DNA of 64,000 nt from Liopterus haemorrhoidalis (taxonomy: Eukaryota; Arthropoda; Insecta; Coleoptera; Dytiscidae). A program made the translations under genes and the position numbers. Positions 39,450 through 51,085 of the stretch are shown in pieces (the first letter of the stretch is position 1; each line of letters starts with the position of its first letter). The notes beneath the pieces were generated by a model. It was not told the DNA's origin and ran no database searches. It was given only the letters and a program-made list of their open reading frames with translations. The stretch is taken from positions 17,052,980 through 17,116,979 of the forward strand of contig OZ020623.1 of assembly GCA_963971575.1 (NCBI GenBank), read 5' to 3'.

Positions 39450-40408
39450 AATGTGTGAAAATTCACACTTCACGTCAATTTTTTGTTGTTGCTGTATTTG
39501 AAGTTAAAGCATTTTTAACTCGTGAATCTTTTTTTTAATAATAAACGTATTAAAAATAACGGAGAAAAATGTACAATGAAAACCAAAATTTTATAGGCTA
39601 ATATAATAGCAATCTTTTCTTAAATTATCAAATTTGTACCTGATTTTGTAATTGTGGTTAAATTTTTGGAAAAAGTATCACAATTGACATAATTTTAAAC
39701 TAAAAAAAAATTCGATATTCATTTGTAAATAATTCATATTCATTAAAAATTGAAGCTTTTACGACGCTTATAAAATCATTTTTTATGTATCTCGAATAAG
39801 AATATCTAAATATATTTTACTTTTTAGATTTTATTTTATACATTTTACATAGTTCTTTTTGTGTAAGGCTTTATGTGTTTAATTGTGTGTATTTTTTAAA
39901 TAATACTACATTATTTTTTCATTATCGTTATTAAATACCTTATTGTGTGTTTTAATATATTAAGCAAAATATTGCTTATATGCAATAGTTAACAATTTAT
40001 ATTTTTAGTTCAGTAAATAATTGTAGTTATAGTACTAAATAAATATAATTCAAAAAGATTATGTTGTTTTTATTTTAGTTCAGACACAAACGCTTAGAAT
40101 TTCTGATGATTGAGTTTTCGTTTTTGATATATAGATGGCAGTGTATGTACATTTCTTATTATATTTATGCAATGTTCCGTAACTGCACACCTAACTACTG
40201 CGGTCGCGTTTACGGTAAAGTCGTGGTAAGTTGTGGTTACCGCGATATTTCCACGGTTAGTTTGGTTACAAAAAAGTAACCAAAATCAGTAACCGCGTTC
40301 CGAAATCTAACAATTTTCCTGAAAAGGTTAATATCGTACACTTTCGGAACGGGCAACTTCAACCGCGGTTACTTTCGTCGAGTAATGGAACATTGTAATA
40401 CAAAGTGT
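39450..40408. other. unassigned intergenic sequence
   Basis: AT-rich DNA. A GC-richer stretch at 40200-40380 has CGGTTAC/GTAACCG words (GGTAACC-type inverted pieces) suggestive of an old MITE; I could not define its borders. Confidence 0.35.
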
Positions 40409-40416
40409 AATTACAG

Positions 40417-40593
40417 TAGGGTGACCATTCGTCCCGCATTTTGATTTGGTGTCCCCAGGGCCGAATTTTGCTCTGTACTTATATTTGGGAGGTGAAGACC
40501 TTTTTTTTGTCTGCTCTTTACTTATATTTCGGAAGTGACAATCTCTTTTTTGTTCCGTCCCGCATTGCCTTCTCCAATAAAATGGTCACCCTA
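40417..40593. mobile_element. hAT-type MITE with TAGGGTGACC ends
   Basis: A 177-bp element with inverted ends TAGGGTGACCATT and AATGGTCACCCTA and an exact 8-bp duplication AATTACAG (40409-40416, 40594-40601). It contains two units of a roughly 40-bp module (TTATATTTGGGAGGTGAAGA then CCTTTTTT) that also appears in the MITEs at 49814 and 54339. Confidence 0.9.
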
Positions 40594-40724
40594 AATTACA
40601 GGTGCTTTACTTTTACAAGTAAAAATTCTTAGCTAAGCTTACAAGTTCAACAAATGCCTTAACAAGGGAAAGGGGGAGGAAACATCTTTTGTAATCTTAT
40701 AAATGGAACGCTCTTACGACTTAA

Positions 40725-42482
40725 GGATGGTTTCCAATTGACGTAGAATTCTACGTCTATGTGAAAATATAAATAATTGAGAAGTGACATTACCGGTGGC
40801 GCCACTTTGCTCCAAGGTAATATGGCTGTTGTCTCTAGTACTCAGCTGTCAATATGCTTATAGCGAACAGGTTAATTTAAGCACAACACATTTGTATTTT
40901 ATGAAAATGCGAGTAAATATTCGCGATTTTTTTTTAATTTTAAGCGTTACACATGTATCGAGGTGTATAACAGAAGGTGGGCATCAAATTACAGTATTTA
41001 AAGTTTAATTTCAGTAGATTTATTGAAGTGTAATTTGTAGTTGAGCAGGTGTTAAATGCTGGGCACGTAATTTTATTTGGTACTTCTGAGTCTCGATCAT
41101 CTGAATTTACAATATATGGATTCTGTTTGCAAACAAGTGCATTATGTTCATTGCCTCATGAAATAAAATTAGTTTTAGTTGAACAGGAGCAGCTAAAAGT
41201 TAACAATGCAACTTGCAGGTTCAAGCATATTAGTGCAGTTTTGTTTTTCTGCGACAAATGTAATGAACAAACTCGCATAGTATCAGTTACTTTTTAACTC
41301 AAAATATATTCCCATGCCTTCCTCTTGTCCATAACCAAATCTTTGCCCAATCTGGATTTAATATTAACTTTCCCTCCATTTTTCTTCAGAAAGGAAAAAA
41401 CTAAGATGCCTATTTTTGTCCTGTCTTGAATGACAGCCAAAAACACTACAACTTGTTCTATTTTTATAGTTTTTCACAACGTCTATCAACATTCTAACAA
41501 AAATTCAACACTAGAACATATGTAATAAGTTCAAAAAGTACTGGAGCATCTAGTACAATATTTAACCACCAGACTGCGTATTCGAGCGTGTCAGTTCTCA
41601 ATAGGAAAATGCATGCTACGGTTTCCAATCAGACGTAGAAATGTTCACGTAGAATATTCATATTTTTATATTTCACGTCTACGTTTTTACGTCCGGCAAA
41701 TAATATAGGAAATAATAGGAAAGGATGATAGAAAATGACAAAACATGTCGTAAGTAGATAGATAGATCCAGTGAATATTTGTTGAGATCACGGTATTGAA
41801 ATAAGGGAAATAAATAATTACCATGGTTAGATTATTGTTTAATAATTAATCTTCTTCAGCCCATAAAGTCCATACGTCCCACAGTAGTCTCACCGAGCCG
41901 TAGTTTTCACTACCGTACTGCTACTTTTATGTTGGGCACGGGCCTTTCAGTAATGAATATATATTGTTTAATATATAATAAATAAACTAATTGTGGTAAC
42001 TTTTCGGTATACCGAGCCGCAGCTTGTGCACTGCACACAGGCGACGCAACAAATGGGCGGAATTTAGGGACGATTCTATTGAACCCTACTAGTAGAGGGC
42101 GATCTTATGAAAGCTTGCGCACGGGCGACATTCGGTTCGATTCTAGAAAAACCGGTCGTATGTATGTTTGCACACGGGCGGCTGACACCAATCATTGATT
42201 GCAAAATTGGTCTAAACTACCATTGTGCTTTAGATATTCTGTGTTTATGACGTTGTTAGCGAATAATTAGCATAACAGTAACAATTAAAATTGCTAGCAT
42301 TGCTAAATCGTCGTCCATATTATTTGACGAATACAAGTTATTCAACACTTTTTAAGAAACTTCTTTTATAAAGAAGTGAACTTAAAGAGTTTTGACACGA
42401 TATTCTAAGTTTACTGGAAACCAAAGCAAGAAAATCTACGTTCTACGTTTTATTTCTACGTCTACGTCAATTGGAAATCATC
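40725..42482. mobile_element. unassigned element with 'TTTCCAATTGACGTAGAA' ends
   Basis: GGATGGTTTCCAATTGACGT at the left is mirrored by ACGTCAATTGGAAATCATCT at the right. ACGTAGA/TCTACGT words recur at 40740-40760, 41630-41700 and 42440-42470. Its interior includes the 827-bp element and about 800 bp of unique sequence. No target duplication established. Confidence 0.5.
40776..41602 (+). mobile_element. unassigned 827-bp 'ATTGAGAA' element
   Basis: Ends ATTGAGAAGTGACA and TGTCAGTTCTCAAT are inverted copies. Near-identical to 57003-58563 once the hAT insertion there is removed (same length within one or two bases), and to a shortened inverted copy at 25025. It has no long frame. Target duplication is ambiguous, so the superfamily stays open. 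Confidence 0.75.
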
Positions 42483-42586
42483 TTTTAGATCAGTGTTTCT
42501 CAAATGAAAACGTACCGCGGACCAGTAAATTATTAATTTTTTTACCGCGGACCCCTAAAAATAAATGTACTATTAAACAAACTGTA

Positions 42587-43857
42587 CCAGGTCTACAAGT
42601 ATGAAATGCGGATTATTTTTAAAAATAAAACACATTAAACTCAAAAGAACAGTAAAAGTTTATTTATTCAAAGTATGCTCCATTAGAATTTATACATTTT
42701 TCCCATCTTTTAGGCAATTTGTGAATACCTCGCCAGTAGAACTCTTCCCCTTTCCCCGCAAACCATTCATCTAGCTATTCTTTCACATTTTCATATGAAC
42801 AAAAGTGCTGCTCGGCAAGTGCGTGAACAATCGATGCGAACAAGTGGGAATCTGAAGGGGCCAAGTCTGGTGAGTAAGCGGCATGGGGTAGCACTTCCCA
42901 CTTGAGTGCCTCCAATGTGTTGCAAACTGCTTTTGCCTTATGTGGTGGAGAGTTTTCGTGAAGAAAGATTACCTTGTGCTGTCTTCTTTCGTATTCTGGT
43001 CGTTTTATGAGCAGCGAATGGTTCAATTCGATCAGTTGTTGTTGGTAGCGTTGGGTATTAACTGTTTCACCAGGTTTTAAAAATTCATAATAGACCACAC
43101 CCTTTTGGTCCCACCAAGTACAGAGCATTGTCTTTTTGCCAAAGCGATTCGGTCTTGCAGTTGATGTGGATGGTTCACTCATGATTTTTTGCGTTTGGGA
43201 TTTTCAAAATAAATCAATTTTTCATCGCCAGTAATGATATGATGCAAAAAAGACTTTCTTTTGTATCGTGCAAGCAAAATTTCACAATTTTTTTTGCGTT
43301 TTTCCATCTGCCTCTCATTCAATGCATGTGGAACCCATCTGCCGACTTTCTGGATCTTACCCATCGATAGGCGATTGGAAACAGCTTGTTGACTAACGCC
43401 TAACTGCTCTGCTAGTTGTTTTTGTGATTGACTATCGTCTTCCTGTAGCAATGTTTCCAATTTTGTATCTTCATATTTTTTTGGAGGTTTTCCATGTTCT
43501 TTGGCTGTAAGATTAAGTCACCATTTTTGAAACGCCGAAACCATCGTTCACACGTATCTTGCGATGGAGCATATTCACCATAAGCTTCTCGAAGCAGTCG
43601 GTATGATTAGCAGCAGTTTTTTTCAAATGAAAACAAAACAGTAGTACTGTCCGCGAATGCTCTTTATTTGGCACAAAATTTGACATTTTTAACACAGTAA
43701 AACAAAACTATATGATCACTTTTCAAATTATAACCTATACGCATTTGACACTTAATGATAACTTAACAAAACGCCATATGTGTTGAAACTTTGAACTATA
43801 CACTCTGTTTGCGCGGCAAGTTTGAAAAAAATCCGCATTTCATACTTGTAGACCTGG
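42587..43857 (-). mobile_element. mariner (DD34D), copy 1, inactive
   Basis: Inverted ends CCAGGTCTACAAGTATGAAA and its complement, TA duplications at both borders, 1271 bp: a standard full-length mariner. The sister copy at 59066-60346 has identical terminal 30 bp or so. The coding region is broken. Confidence 0.93.
42775..43695 (-). pseudogene. mariner transposase, frameshifted with catalytic changes
   Basis: Three frames carry the parts in order: the N-terminal helix-turn-helix at 43513-43695, the linker at 43179-43460, and the catalytic part at 42775-43182. Recognisable motifs are HALNERQ, TGDEKLIYF and SPDLAPSDSHLF. Versus the other copy, the middle catalytic Asp is Glu here (LHENSPPH against LRDNAPSH), the Trp after GDEK is Leu, and SDYHLF has become SDSHLF. 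It is not functional. Confidence 0.85.
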
Positions 43858-45006
43858 TATATGTAAACTCTTCATATATCTTAGTAATAAAAAATCACTG
43901 AAAAATTAACAAAATACAAAGAAAATGAACAAAAGTTCATAAAATAAATGAACAAAAAATCTCAAAAATAATAATTTATAAGCATTTCGCGGACCACTAT
44001 ATTTTGCTAAGGACCACCAGTGGTCCGCGGACCACCGGTTGAGAAACACTGTTTTAGATTAACTTAGCTAAGCTAAGTATTGTAGTAAAAGGAAAGCACC
44101 TTATATATTTAATACTTCTATATTGTTCATCATTGATTAGGGTTACCAACCGTACTCTTTAAAGAGTACATGTACTCTTTTTGAGCAAGTAAAATTATGT
44201 ACTCTTACTTTTTCTAAAAATCCAATAAATGTATTCTTTTTTTAAAATTTTCACTAAAAATTCAAAAATTTTAAAATCAGTTAAGGAGTTTGATGGAAAG
44301 AAAAGAAAAAGAATTTTTACCATTAAAGTTGAAACATATATTAAAGGAGGAAGGGAATGCAAGTTCAGTAATTATCGGAGAACTGGTACATGTTTATCAA
44401 AGGGGTATATTCAGTGTTGTAATAGATACATTTGAAAATATATCTAGATACAGATACAGATACTTGAGGAAAAATGTATCTAGATGCAGATACAGATACA
44501 AATGTTAAAAAGTATCTAGATACAGATACATTTTTTTTAAAAATGTATCTAGATACTTCAAGATACTTTTAAGATACTTTCGAAAAATGAAAACACCACA
44601 TAAAAAAGAAATAACTAGAGCAAGGGATATATTTGTTCACAATAAAAAATAAGTTATGCACTATTATTACTCTTAAAATAAACACAAATAGCCTTTGAAG
44701 CTGTGTGTCAGAAATATTAACTAACTATATATCTATGTAATCTTTAAAAAAATCACTTTATATTCCAATTTCAGCGGATATCTCGAACATTTTTTATTCG
44801 CTAATAAATTACTGATTATTAAATGAGTATTTAGGATGACAAAAATAAAACAACAATTTTATTTATTATATTTTTCTTTATTTAATTCACATTTATAAAA
44901 TTAATTCTTATTCTTAGATTAGATAATTACTTAATGGTTGTTTTACTTAACCGTTGTTAATAAAATTATTTAATTTTTTTTTATTTATTATTTTTTTAAA
45001 TTTTTT

Positions 45007-45223
45007 CAGAGCTGGAAATACAATTACACTTTATTAAAATTTTATAGATAAAAATAAATTAAATAAATAAATAAATTATAAGTTTGAGAATTATGATAAA
45101 ATACAATTAATTAATTACATATAGAACTTGTATTTTATCAAAATTCTCAAACTTATAATTTATTTATTTAATTTATTTTTATCTATAAAATTTTAATAAA
45201 ATGTAATTGTATTTCCAGCTCTG
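45007..45223. repeat. long hairpin palindrome
   Basis: CAGAGCTGGAAATACAATTA at 45007 is mirrored by TAATTGTATTTCCAGCTCTG ending at 45223. Arms are about 97 bp with few mismatches around a roughly 24-base spacer. It could be a small MITE inside the hAT relic. Confidence 0.8.
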
Positions 45224-45629
45224 AAAATGGCTTACGCCGAAACTAGTTAGCTAATAATTTTTTTTTTAAATGAAATAATTTTATTAACAACGGTTACCCA
45301 AACAACCTTTAAATATAGTTACTAAACGTGTTTTTTTATTATTATTATTATAGTTTGCTAAGTAAATTGCCAGGCTGCAAGGGTTATACGCATTTCAAAT
45401 GCGAAACATGTGGTGTACATCTTTATCTAAAATTCAAATATCTGAATGATGCTAAATGTATGAAACTTGAAAAATCGTAAGGACATATTTTGTAAAAAGA
45501 CCTTGAAAAAGACAAAATAGGAAAGTATCTGAAAAAAGTACCTGAAATACAGATACTTAGATACTGATTGAAATATCTAGATACAGATACAGATACATAT
45601 TTTAAAATGTACCTAGACACATTACAACA

Positions 45630-46166
45630 CTGGGTATATTATAATTAAATACGTGGACAACTTCATTTAACGAATATGAAATTTTCGATTGGATCCTGTT
45701 AGAAGAAAAACCTTCCTGGGAAAACATCGAAAAATGAACCACATATCTTTCAGAAAAAGGGTTAGACATAAATGACTCGCTGATTTTTGACCAGGCTATA
45801 AATTTAAACAATTTTATTGATAAAATGAAACACAATGAAGAATTTTCAAAACTGTCAGCTGATTAAAAATGGATTAAATATTTTGAAGAAAGACATCAAA
45901 CAGCATCTTCAGAATTCCGAAAGATGTGTTCATTTTTTTTTCGCGCACAACGCAAATGCGGAAAGGATTTTCAAAGCATGATGAAGAATATTTGGACTGA
46001 TGAAAGAAATAGATTCTTACCAGAATCAGTAAAAAACTTACTAATGGTACAATTTAATTTTAAAAATTTTAACTGTGAACAATTTTTTAAATATTGTGTG
46101 GACAATAAAAAATTGTTAAAAGAAACGAGAAGCAAAACCAAATATGATTTTGCTGATCGTTCGTGA
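45630..46166 (+). pseudogene. hAT transposase remnant
   Basis: The clear part is 45924-46166: RKCGKDFQSMMKNIWTDERN followed by LPESVKNLLMVQFN and NKKLLKETRSKTKYDFA, the hAT dimerisation domain (usual form ...N.WTDERNRL...LL..I.S..KY). Upstream, 45630-45920 gives further fragments only with stops and frame changes. The catalytic core is not readable. Confidence 0.65.
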
Positions 46167-46624
46167 GTAAATTACGTTTTGTTCATCGTATAATATGTTT
46201 TGTAATAAGTATATTGATTATTTCGATTTTTTAAATACATGTATTTCGTATCAGCAATTTTTTATTTATTAAATATATAAATGACTATTGACGGAAATGA
46301 TAAGACGATAATTAGTAGGTACGTGGGAATTGCAATATAAAATATGGGTACGATTTTTTTAAAAGAAATTTACAGTTTTGGGCTGGTCCGAGTTGGTAAC
46401 CCTAGTCATCATAGACGAGAACACTTCTTCGCCAAACAGAGATAAATTCCTTGGACACGTAATGCGATACACGCGTCTTCAGTTTAGACTATAACAAAAA
46501 TTATTATCAAATCTATATTAATAAAATTGCAGGCTATATCTGTTTTTTTATTTTTTTCGGCCTCATATTTGGTTTTTACACGTTTCAGATAATTATTATT
46601 TTTGTATAACATTAATTAATTGCA

Positions 46625-47180
46625 TCGGTCTTAAAAAAGAAACGTTCGATGCGAAGTCCGGCAACCTAGCGGGTCATTCTATTTCGCCGCCAAGTCCAGT
46701 CCAACATCGAGAAAATGTATGATTTAAAAATGTTTTAATTATTCTGGCATTATGCGCTGGGGCACCACCGTGTTGAAACCACACTTCACCTGGAATATTT
46801 AGTGCATTTATCGCAGGTATTGCTCTATTTTCTAAAAAATTCAGATATTTTTGGGCAGTAAGGTTTCCGTCTATAAAAAAAGGACCAGTGATATGCCTTC
46901 CTACTAAACCTGCCAAAACGTTCACCTTTTGACCCGTTGTGTACTGGTAGTATTACATAAATGTAAATTTTCCCGACGCCAATATCAGCAGTTTTGAGAA
47001 TTAACCTCACCGTAAATGTAAAACGTAACCTCATCAGTAAAATTAACTTTATTTACATTATTTTCATTATTATTAATCCTCTCCATCATTATTTCGCAAA
47101 AATGATTTCTTTTCTCATAATCGTTCAGCAATAATTCCTGATGATTTTGAAATTTATGATTTAAAATATTCCTTATTAAG
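46625..47180 (-). pseudogene. Tc1/mariner-superfamily transposase fragment
   Basis: Read with two stops and frame changes: FTDEVTFYIYGEVNSQNC, then NVLAGLVGRHITGPFFIDGN, WFQHGGAPAHNAR and GGEIEWPARLPD. These are the catalytic motifs of an insect Tc1-like DDE transposase (usual FSDE/FTDE, QHDGAPAH, WPARSPDL). The second catalytic Asp is Gly here. No terminal repeats located. Confidence 0.75.
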
Positions 47181-48096
47181 GAAATTGTAAACGGTGCTCT
47201 TAATTAACTAGTAAAAAGTTGACAATTTCTGTTCTATTTTAAAATAAACGCATTTTATATTGATGTTAATCAATTGTTGTTATAGAAACAAAAGCTCTAT
47301 GTTCTATGATAAAATAAACTCACGGTTAGGGTTTCCAATTATCCGACATTAATGAATATCCGGATATCGAATATAGAAAATTTAAAATATTCGGATACAT
47401 CCGGATATCTGGATAACAAATAAGAAATTAAAGATAATAGATTGAATCTAATATTCATAGTGTTTTATCACATTTATTTAATTTAATTTAACTATTTTAA
47501 TTATATACATTAATAATTCATCAATAATAAAAACAAAAAAATTTAAATGAAATTGAAATAAGACTACAACCACAAAAAAAAAACAATTTTTGTCTGTCTG
47601 TCCGAGGTTCACGCAAAACGGTTTGACACATTTTTACCTAATTTGGTATGAGGATAGAATAGAAGCAGGATAAATCGCACTCGTGTACCCGCTTTGGATT
47701 TAACAATGCTAAATTGGTATTATTTAAACAGTAGCTAATCTCTTGAACGTGATTCGGGATACATTACTCCTCTCCGTCTCCATAATCCATTTTAACAAAA
47801 CACTGAGATATTGGTAGCGCATGCGGTTTAGCGTTCTCCTAGACCTTCCCGCACGTGGAAATGTTGGACCATGCTCGGTGCTCGGGTATGGTACCGCTGC
47901 CGCTGCCGGTGCATCGATCCTGAGTCCACGTGCCTAGGGCCTGGTCGTTGCCCTCAGCTGCAAGTGAAAGTTCTCAAATGTGTGCCTTATTGATTTGATG
48001 CGTTACAACGAATTCCACACAGTTCTTATTATCTGTTGTATTCCATTCAACTGGAAAATATCTTAAGAAAGATGTGTAATATTTGGTGAAATAAAA
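47181..48096. other. unassigned intergenic sequence
   Basis: Includes ATCCGGATATC words at 47345-47420, a GTCTGTCTGTCC remnant at 47590, and a GC-richer stretch at 47810-47950. No supported feature. Confidence 0.35.
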
Positions 48097-48248
48097 TACA
48101 CTGGATATCGTTTATAACGACATCTGATATAAGGACATATCGGTTTTTGTGACGAAATTTCAAAGTCCCAGCCAGAAATATATCGTTTTATACGTGAGAC
48201 TTATAACGACATCGGATATTACGACGAAATTAATATAACGACAAAATA

Positions 48249-49401
48249 TCAGCTGTGGCGACCACAGGATCGACCGCCATCACAAAATACTTCTATAAAA
48301 TACATTCTAGCAGCAGAATAAAAATAACTTGGCTCAATATTTTCTATCAGAGATATTATTTATCATTACCATGGAAACGTTACATATAAGTATGAAAAAT
48401 AGATATAAGCTGTTCACTTTTGTAAGGACAAACTAGATTTGGATATTTTGGTGATTTTTATTGTGTATTACTGACTTTTAGAAACTTGGTTATATTGTAA
48501 AAAAGGCTTTACAGTTTTGGGTTATATTTGTATTATTTTAGGTATTATATTTACAAAATATTTAAGATGTCACTATTCAAAATGGCATATGACATATGAT
48601 ATTTTTTTAAATGACATATTTATAATCTGACTTTTCAAATTATTTTCCTGTAATACCAACATGACATACAGTTTCAAAGGTTATCTGTTGAAAACAAAAT
48701 TTCCTCTTAGTTTGTTCTTACAAAAGTGAACAGCTTATAATTAGAAAAAAATTCGAGAAATTTTTCAAATTTTTTTCAATATATGCCTCAAATTAAGTTT
48801 GGTAGTTATTGTTTTTATAGCAACTTACGTTAAATAAATTTTTTCGAAATATTTTTCTGTTGCTAAGTATTCGCAAAAATCTTAAAATCGTCACGAGTAA
48901 ACTCCCATTTCTAGTCAACCGATTTTTACCAAAAGTTGATCAACTCGTGCCATTGGTGTCAAAAGCTTAAATATGTAAAAGTACTTGCATAAAATACATT
49001 CTAGCAGCAGAGTAGAAATAACATGGCCTAATATTTTCTAACAGAGATATTATTTATCATGACCATGGAAACGTTACATATAAGTATGAAAAATTGAGAC
49101 AAAAAAAATTTCGAAAAATATTACAAAAATTCTTCGAAATTTTTCGTTTTATCAAAAAACGTCTCAATTAAAAGTGATTACTTATTACATTTATAGCAAC
49201 TTTTTTTAAATAATTTTTTTCGAAATATTTTTCTGTTGCTAAATATTCACAAAAATATTAAAATCGACACGAATTAACTCCCATTTCTAGTGAACCGATT
49301 TTTAGCAAAAGTTGATCAACTCGTGCCATTGATGTCAAAAGCTTAAATATGCAGTTTCATAAAAATCCTTTAAGCCGAATTTGCTCTGCACGTGTACACA
49401 G

Positions 49402-49435
<34 letters not shown>

Positions 49436-49561
49436 ATCATGCTAAAAATAGTCAAAACGTTATGTAGGGACCTCAATTCGTGGAGATCCATCGAAATCTC
49501 GAAATGTCAAAATCGGTATGATCACAATACCTCCCTTATATATGTTGGCGGTCGGTAAAAA
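48249..49561 (+). repeat. cluster of (GTCT)n-core repeats
   Basis: A partial copy (48249-48405), a fragment (48738-48975) and a nearly complete copy (48976-49561) lie head to tail, with a MITE between the first two. The last has the CAGACAGA block at 49402-49436 and ends GGCGGTCGGTAAAAA. This arrangement suggests repeated insertion or unequal exchange. Confidence 0.8.
48406..48737. mobile_element. MITE with TAAGCTGTTCACTTTTGTAA ends
   Basis: About 30-bp inverted ends (TAAGCTGTTCACTTTTGTAA and TTACAAAAGTGAACAGCTTA) flanked by TA at 48404-48405 and 48738-48739; 332 bp, non-coding. It is Tc1/mariner-like by target. Confidence 0.8.
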
Positions 49562-49813
49562 TTGCTTGAAATTTGGGTCAAATTATCTTTTATAACAACG
49601 GATCTAACACGAAAACGCCGAGGAAGTTCCGAATTGGCTAGGGGAATTACCGAGAAAAAGCAAGGCGAAACGCGACAGATAAACATATTCATTCAGTGAT
49701 TAATTACGAGTTGAAGGTACGTCATCGACGTCGATATGGCGAAACTAAAAGCATTAATGTCATATAAATGTAAATTTTTCAAATAATGATAAAGAACGCG
49801 AAACGGAAGAGGA

Positions 49814-50350
49814 CAGTAGCGCACCCAGGAAGGAAATAAAAATAAAAACACAAACACACTAATAAATAGAGATAAGGATCTTTTTTTTAGCTCGTCACTT
49901 GTATTTTAGAAGTGAGGACCTTTTTTTAAGTCATCACTTTGTATTTCCGAAGCGAGGACCTATTTTTTAGGTCGTCACTTGTATTTTAGAAGTGAGGACC
50001 TTTTTTTAAGTCATCACTTTGTATTTCCGAAGCGAGGACCTATTTTTTAGGTCGTCACTTGTATTTTAGAAGTGAGGACCTTTTTTTAAGTCATCACTTT
50101 GTATTTCCGAAGCGAGGACCTATTTTTTATGTCGTCACTTGTATTTTAGAAGTGAGGACCTTTTTTTAAGTCATCACTTTGTATTTCCGAAGCAAGGACC
50201 TATTTTTTAGGTCGTCACTTGTATTTTAGAAGTACGGACCTTTTTTGTTTTAGGTCATCACTTGAAATTTAGAAGTGTGAACCTTATTCAGGATTTAAAT
50301 AATTTTGTTATCCGGCCCCCTCCGAACAAAAATTCCTGGGTGCGCCACTG
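49814..50350. mobile_element. hAT MITE with CAGTAGCGCACCCAGGAA ends
   Basis: Inverted ends CAGTAGCGCACCCAGGAA and TTCCTGGGTGCGCCACTG and an exact 8-bp duplication GAAGAGGA (49806-49813, 50351-50358). Most of the 537 bp is the 80-bp tandem array listed separately. Confidence 0.93.
49877..50282. repeat. 80-bp tandem repeat (about 5 units) inside the hAT MITE
   Basis: GTATTTTAGA recurs at 49901, 49981, 50061, 50141 and 50221, an exact 80-bp period. Each unit is two 40-bp halves of the form CACTTGTATTTTAGAAGTGA then GGACCTTTTTT. Units are nearly identical, so the expansion is recent. Confidence 0.92.
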
Positions 50351-50359
50351 GAAGAGGAT

Positions 50360-50623
50360 ATGACGGAAGATGAAATTTTAGCTGGGCAAGATCTGAATTT
50401 GGAATCAGAAATAAACAACGACGAAATAGAAATGGAAGAAACTACCGAGTTCCAAACACCTACTATAAAGAATGCATTTTCAGAAGTTGAAATAATTCAG
50501 CATTTTTTCACGTTTAATCAAAATTTAAAAGAGGCTAAAACAAATTTTGTACTACTACATTTTGAAAAAATTATTGAAAAAATCTTTTTAGAAAATAAAA
50601 ATCCCAAAAACAAACCGAAATGA
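50360..50623 (+). pseudogene. pogo-type transposase C-terminal remnant (copy 2)
   Basis: An open frame of 87 residues reads MTEDEILAGQDLNLESEINN, then [11 protein letters not shown] and EVEIIQHFFTFNQNLKEAKT. It is the better preserved version of the tail at 2892-3272. The hAT MITE inserted just before its MTEDEIL segment. The catalytic domain is absent. Confidence 0.6.
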
Positions 50624-51085
50624 CAGATTTTTTTGTTAAAATTTAAATATGTATACTTACATACATACGTATGTAAAATTATGTAAGTGTTTTTTTTAAA
50701 TAAGTTGGATTGCTTTTTTTTTAATGTTTTGTAACACTTGAATATTGTTTCTGTTGATTAAGCTTCTTGCACTCATGTAAATGTACTATTTTCTAACATA
50801 AATAAAATGTACATATTTTTCAACATTGTTTTGAAACATTTTTGGCAAAAATCGAGTAAAAAAACTCTATTTCCAATATAGGTAAAAAAAAAATATTTTT
50901 TTTTCTATATGTGGGTTTTCAGCCGTTTGGCTACAATTTCTAATATACAGACAGACACGTGAATATCGTTATAATGTTTTTTTGGTTGTTATACCTACAA
51001 AATCCTAAAAATGGTACTGAAATGGGGGGAGTGAGGTGAATTAAAGAATAAAAAATTGATGTGAAGTGTGAATATTCACACATTT

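Larger units (their letters stand above)
42491..44051. mobile_element. hAT MITE (CAGTGTTTCTCAA ends) carrying a mariner
   Basis: Ends CAGTGTTTCTCAA and TTGAGAAACACTG, with an exact 8-bp duplication TTTTAGAT (42483-42490, 44052-44059). CCGCGGACC and its inverse recur inside both ends. A mariner is inserted 96 bp from the left end; without it the MITE is about 290 bp. Confidence 0.92.
40602..44101. repeat. outer foldback pair enclosing several elements
   Basis: GGTGCTTTACTTTTACAAGT plus TTAGCTAAGCTT at the left is mirrored by TTAGCTAAGCTAAGTATTGT plus AAAAGGAAAGCACC at the right. These look like the roughly 40-bp ends of an older element. It later received the 40725-42482 element and the hAT MITE at 42491. 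Confidence 0.5.
44138..46404 (+). mobile_element. hAT-like transposon relic (TAGGGTTACCAAC ends)
   Basis: Inverted ends TAGGGTTACCAAC and GTTGGTAACCCTA enclose 2.27 kb with a hAT transposase tail near the right end and a palindrome in the middle. AGATAC hexamers cluster at 44447-44535 and, inverted or direct, at 45540-45600. No clear target duplication. Confidence 0.6.
48099..50828 (+). mobile_element. pogo/Tigger relic, copy 2, with nested insertions
   Basis: Starts CACTGGATATCGTTTATAAC after TA and follows copy 1 (2619-4378) in order: GTGACGAAATTTCAAAGTCC, GGAATTACCGAG, then the transposase tail and AACACTTGAATATTGTTT. It is broken by a (GTCT)n cluster (48249-49561) and a hAT MITE (49814-50350). 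The right terminus is missing, replaced near 50828 by other repeat sequence. Confidence 0.75.

Noticed and set aside
40784..41297. Two small frames (74 and 82 codons) in the 827-bp element
   Set aside because: No family resemblance and no support from preserved reading frame in the other copies that I could establish by eye.
47785..47945. Possible tRNA-derived SINE (GGTAGCGCATGCGG, GCATCGATCCTGAGTCC)
   Set aside because: Box-like words are present but I could not find a foldable tRNA, a tail, or a second copy.
49877..50282. CRISPR-like array
   Set aside because: Units are contiguous 80-bp tandem copies without unique spacers, inside a hAT MITE of a eukaryotic genome.
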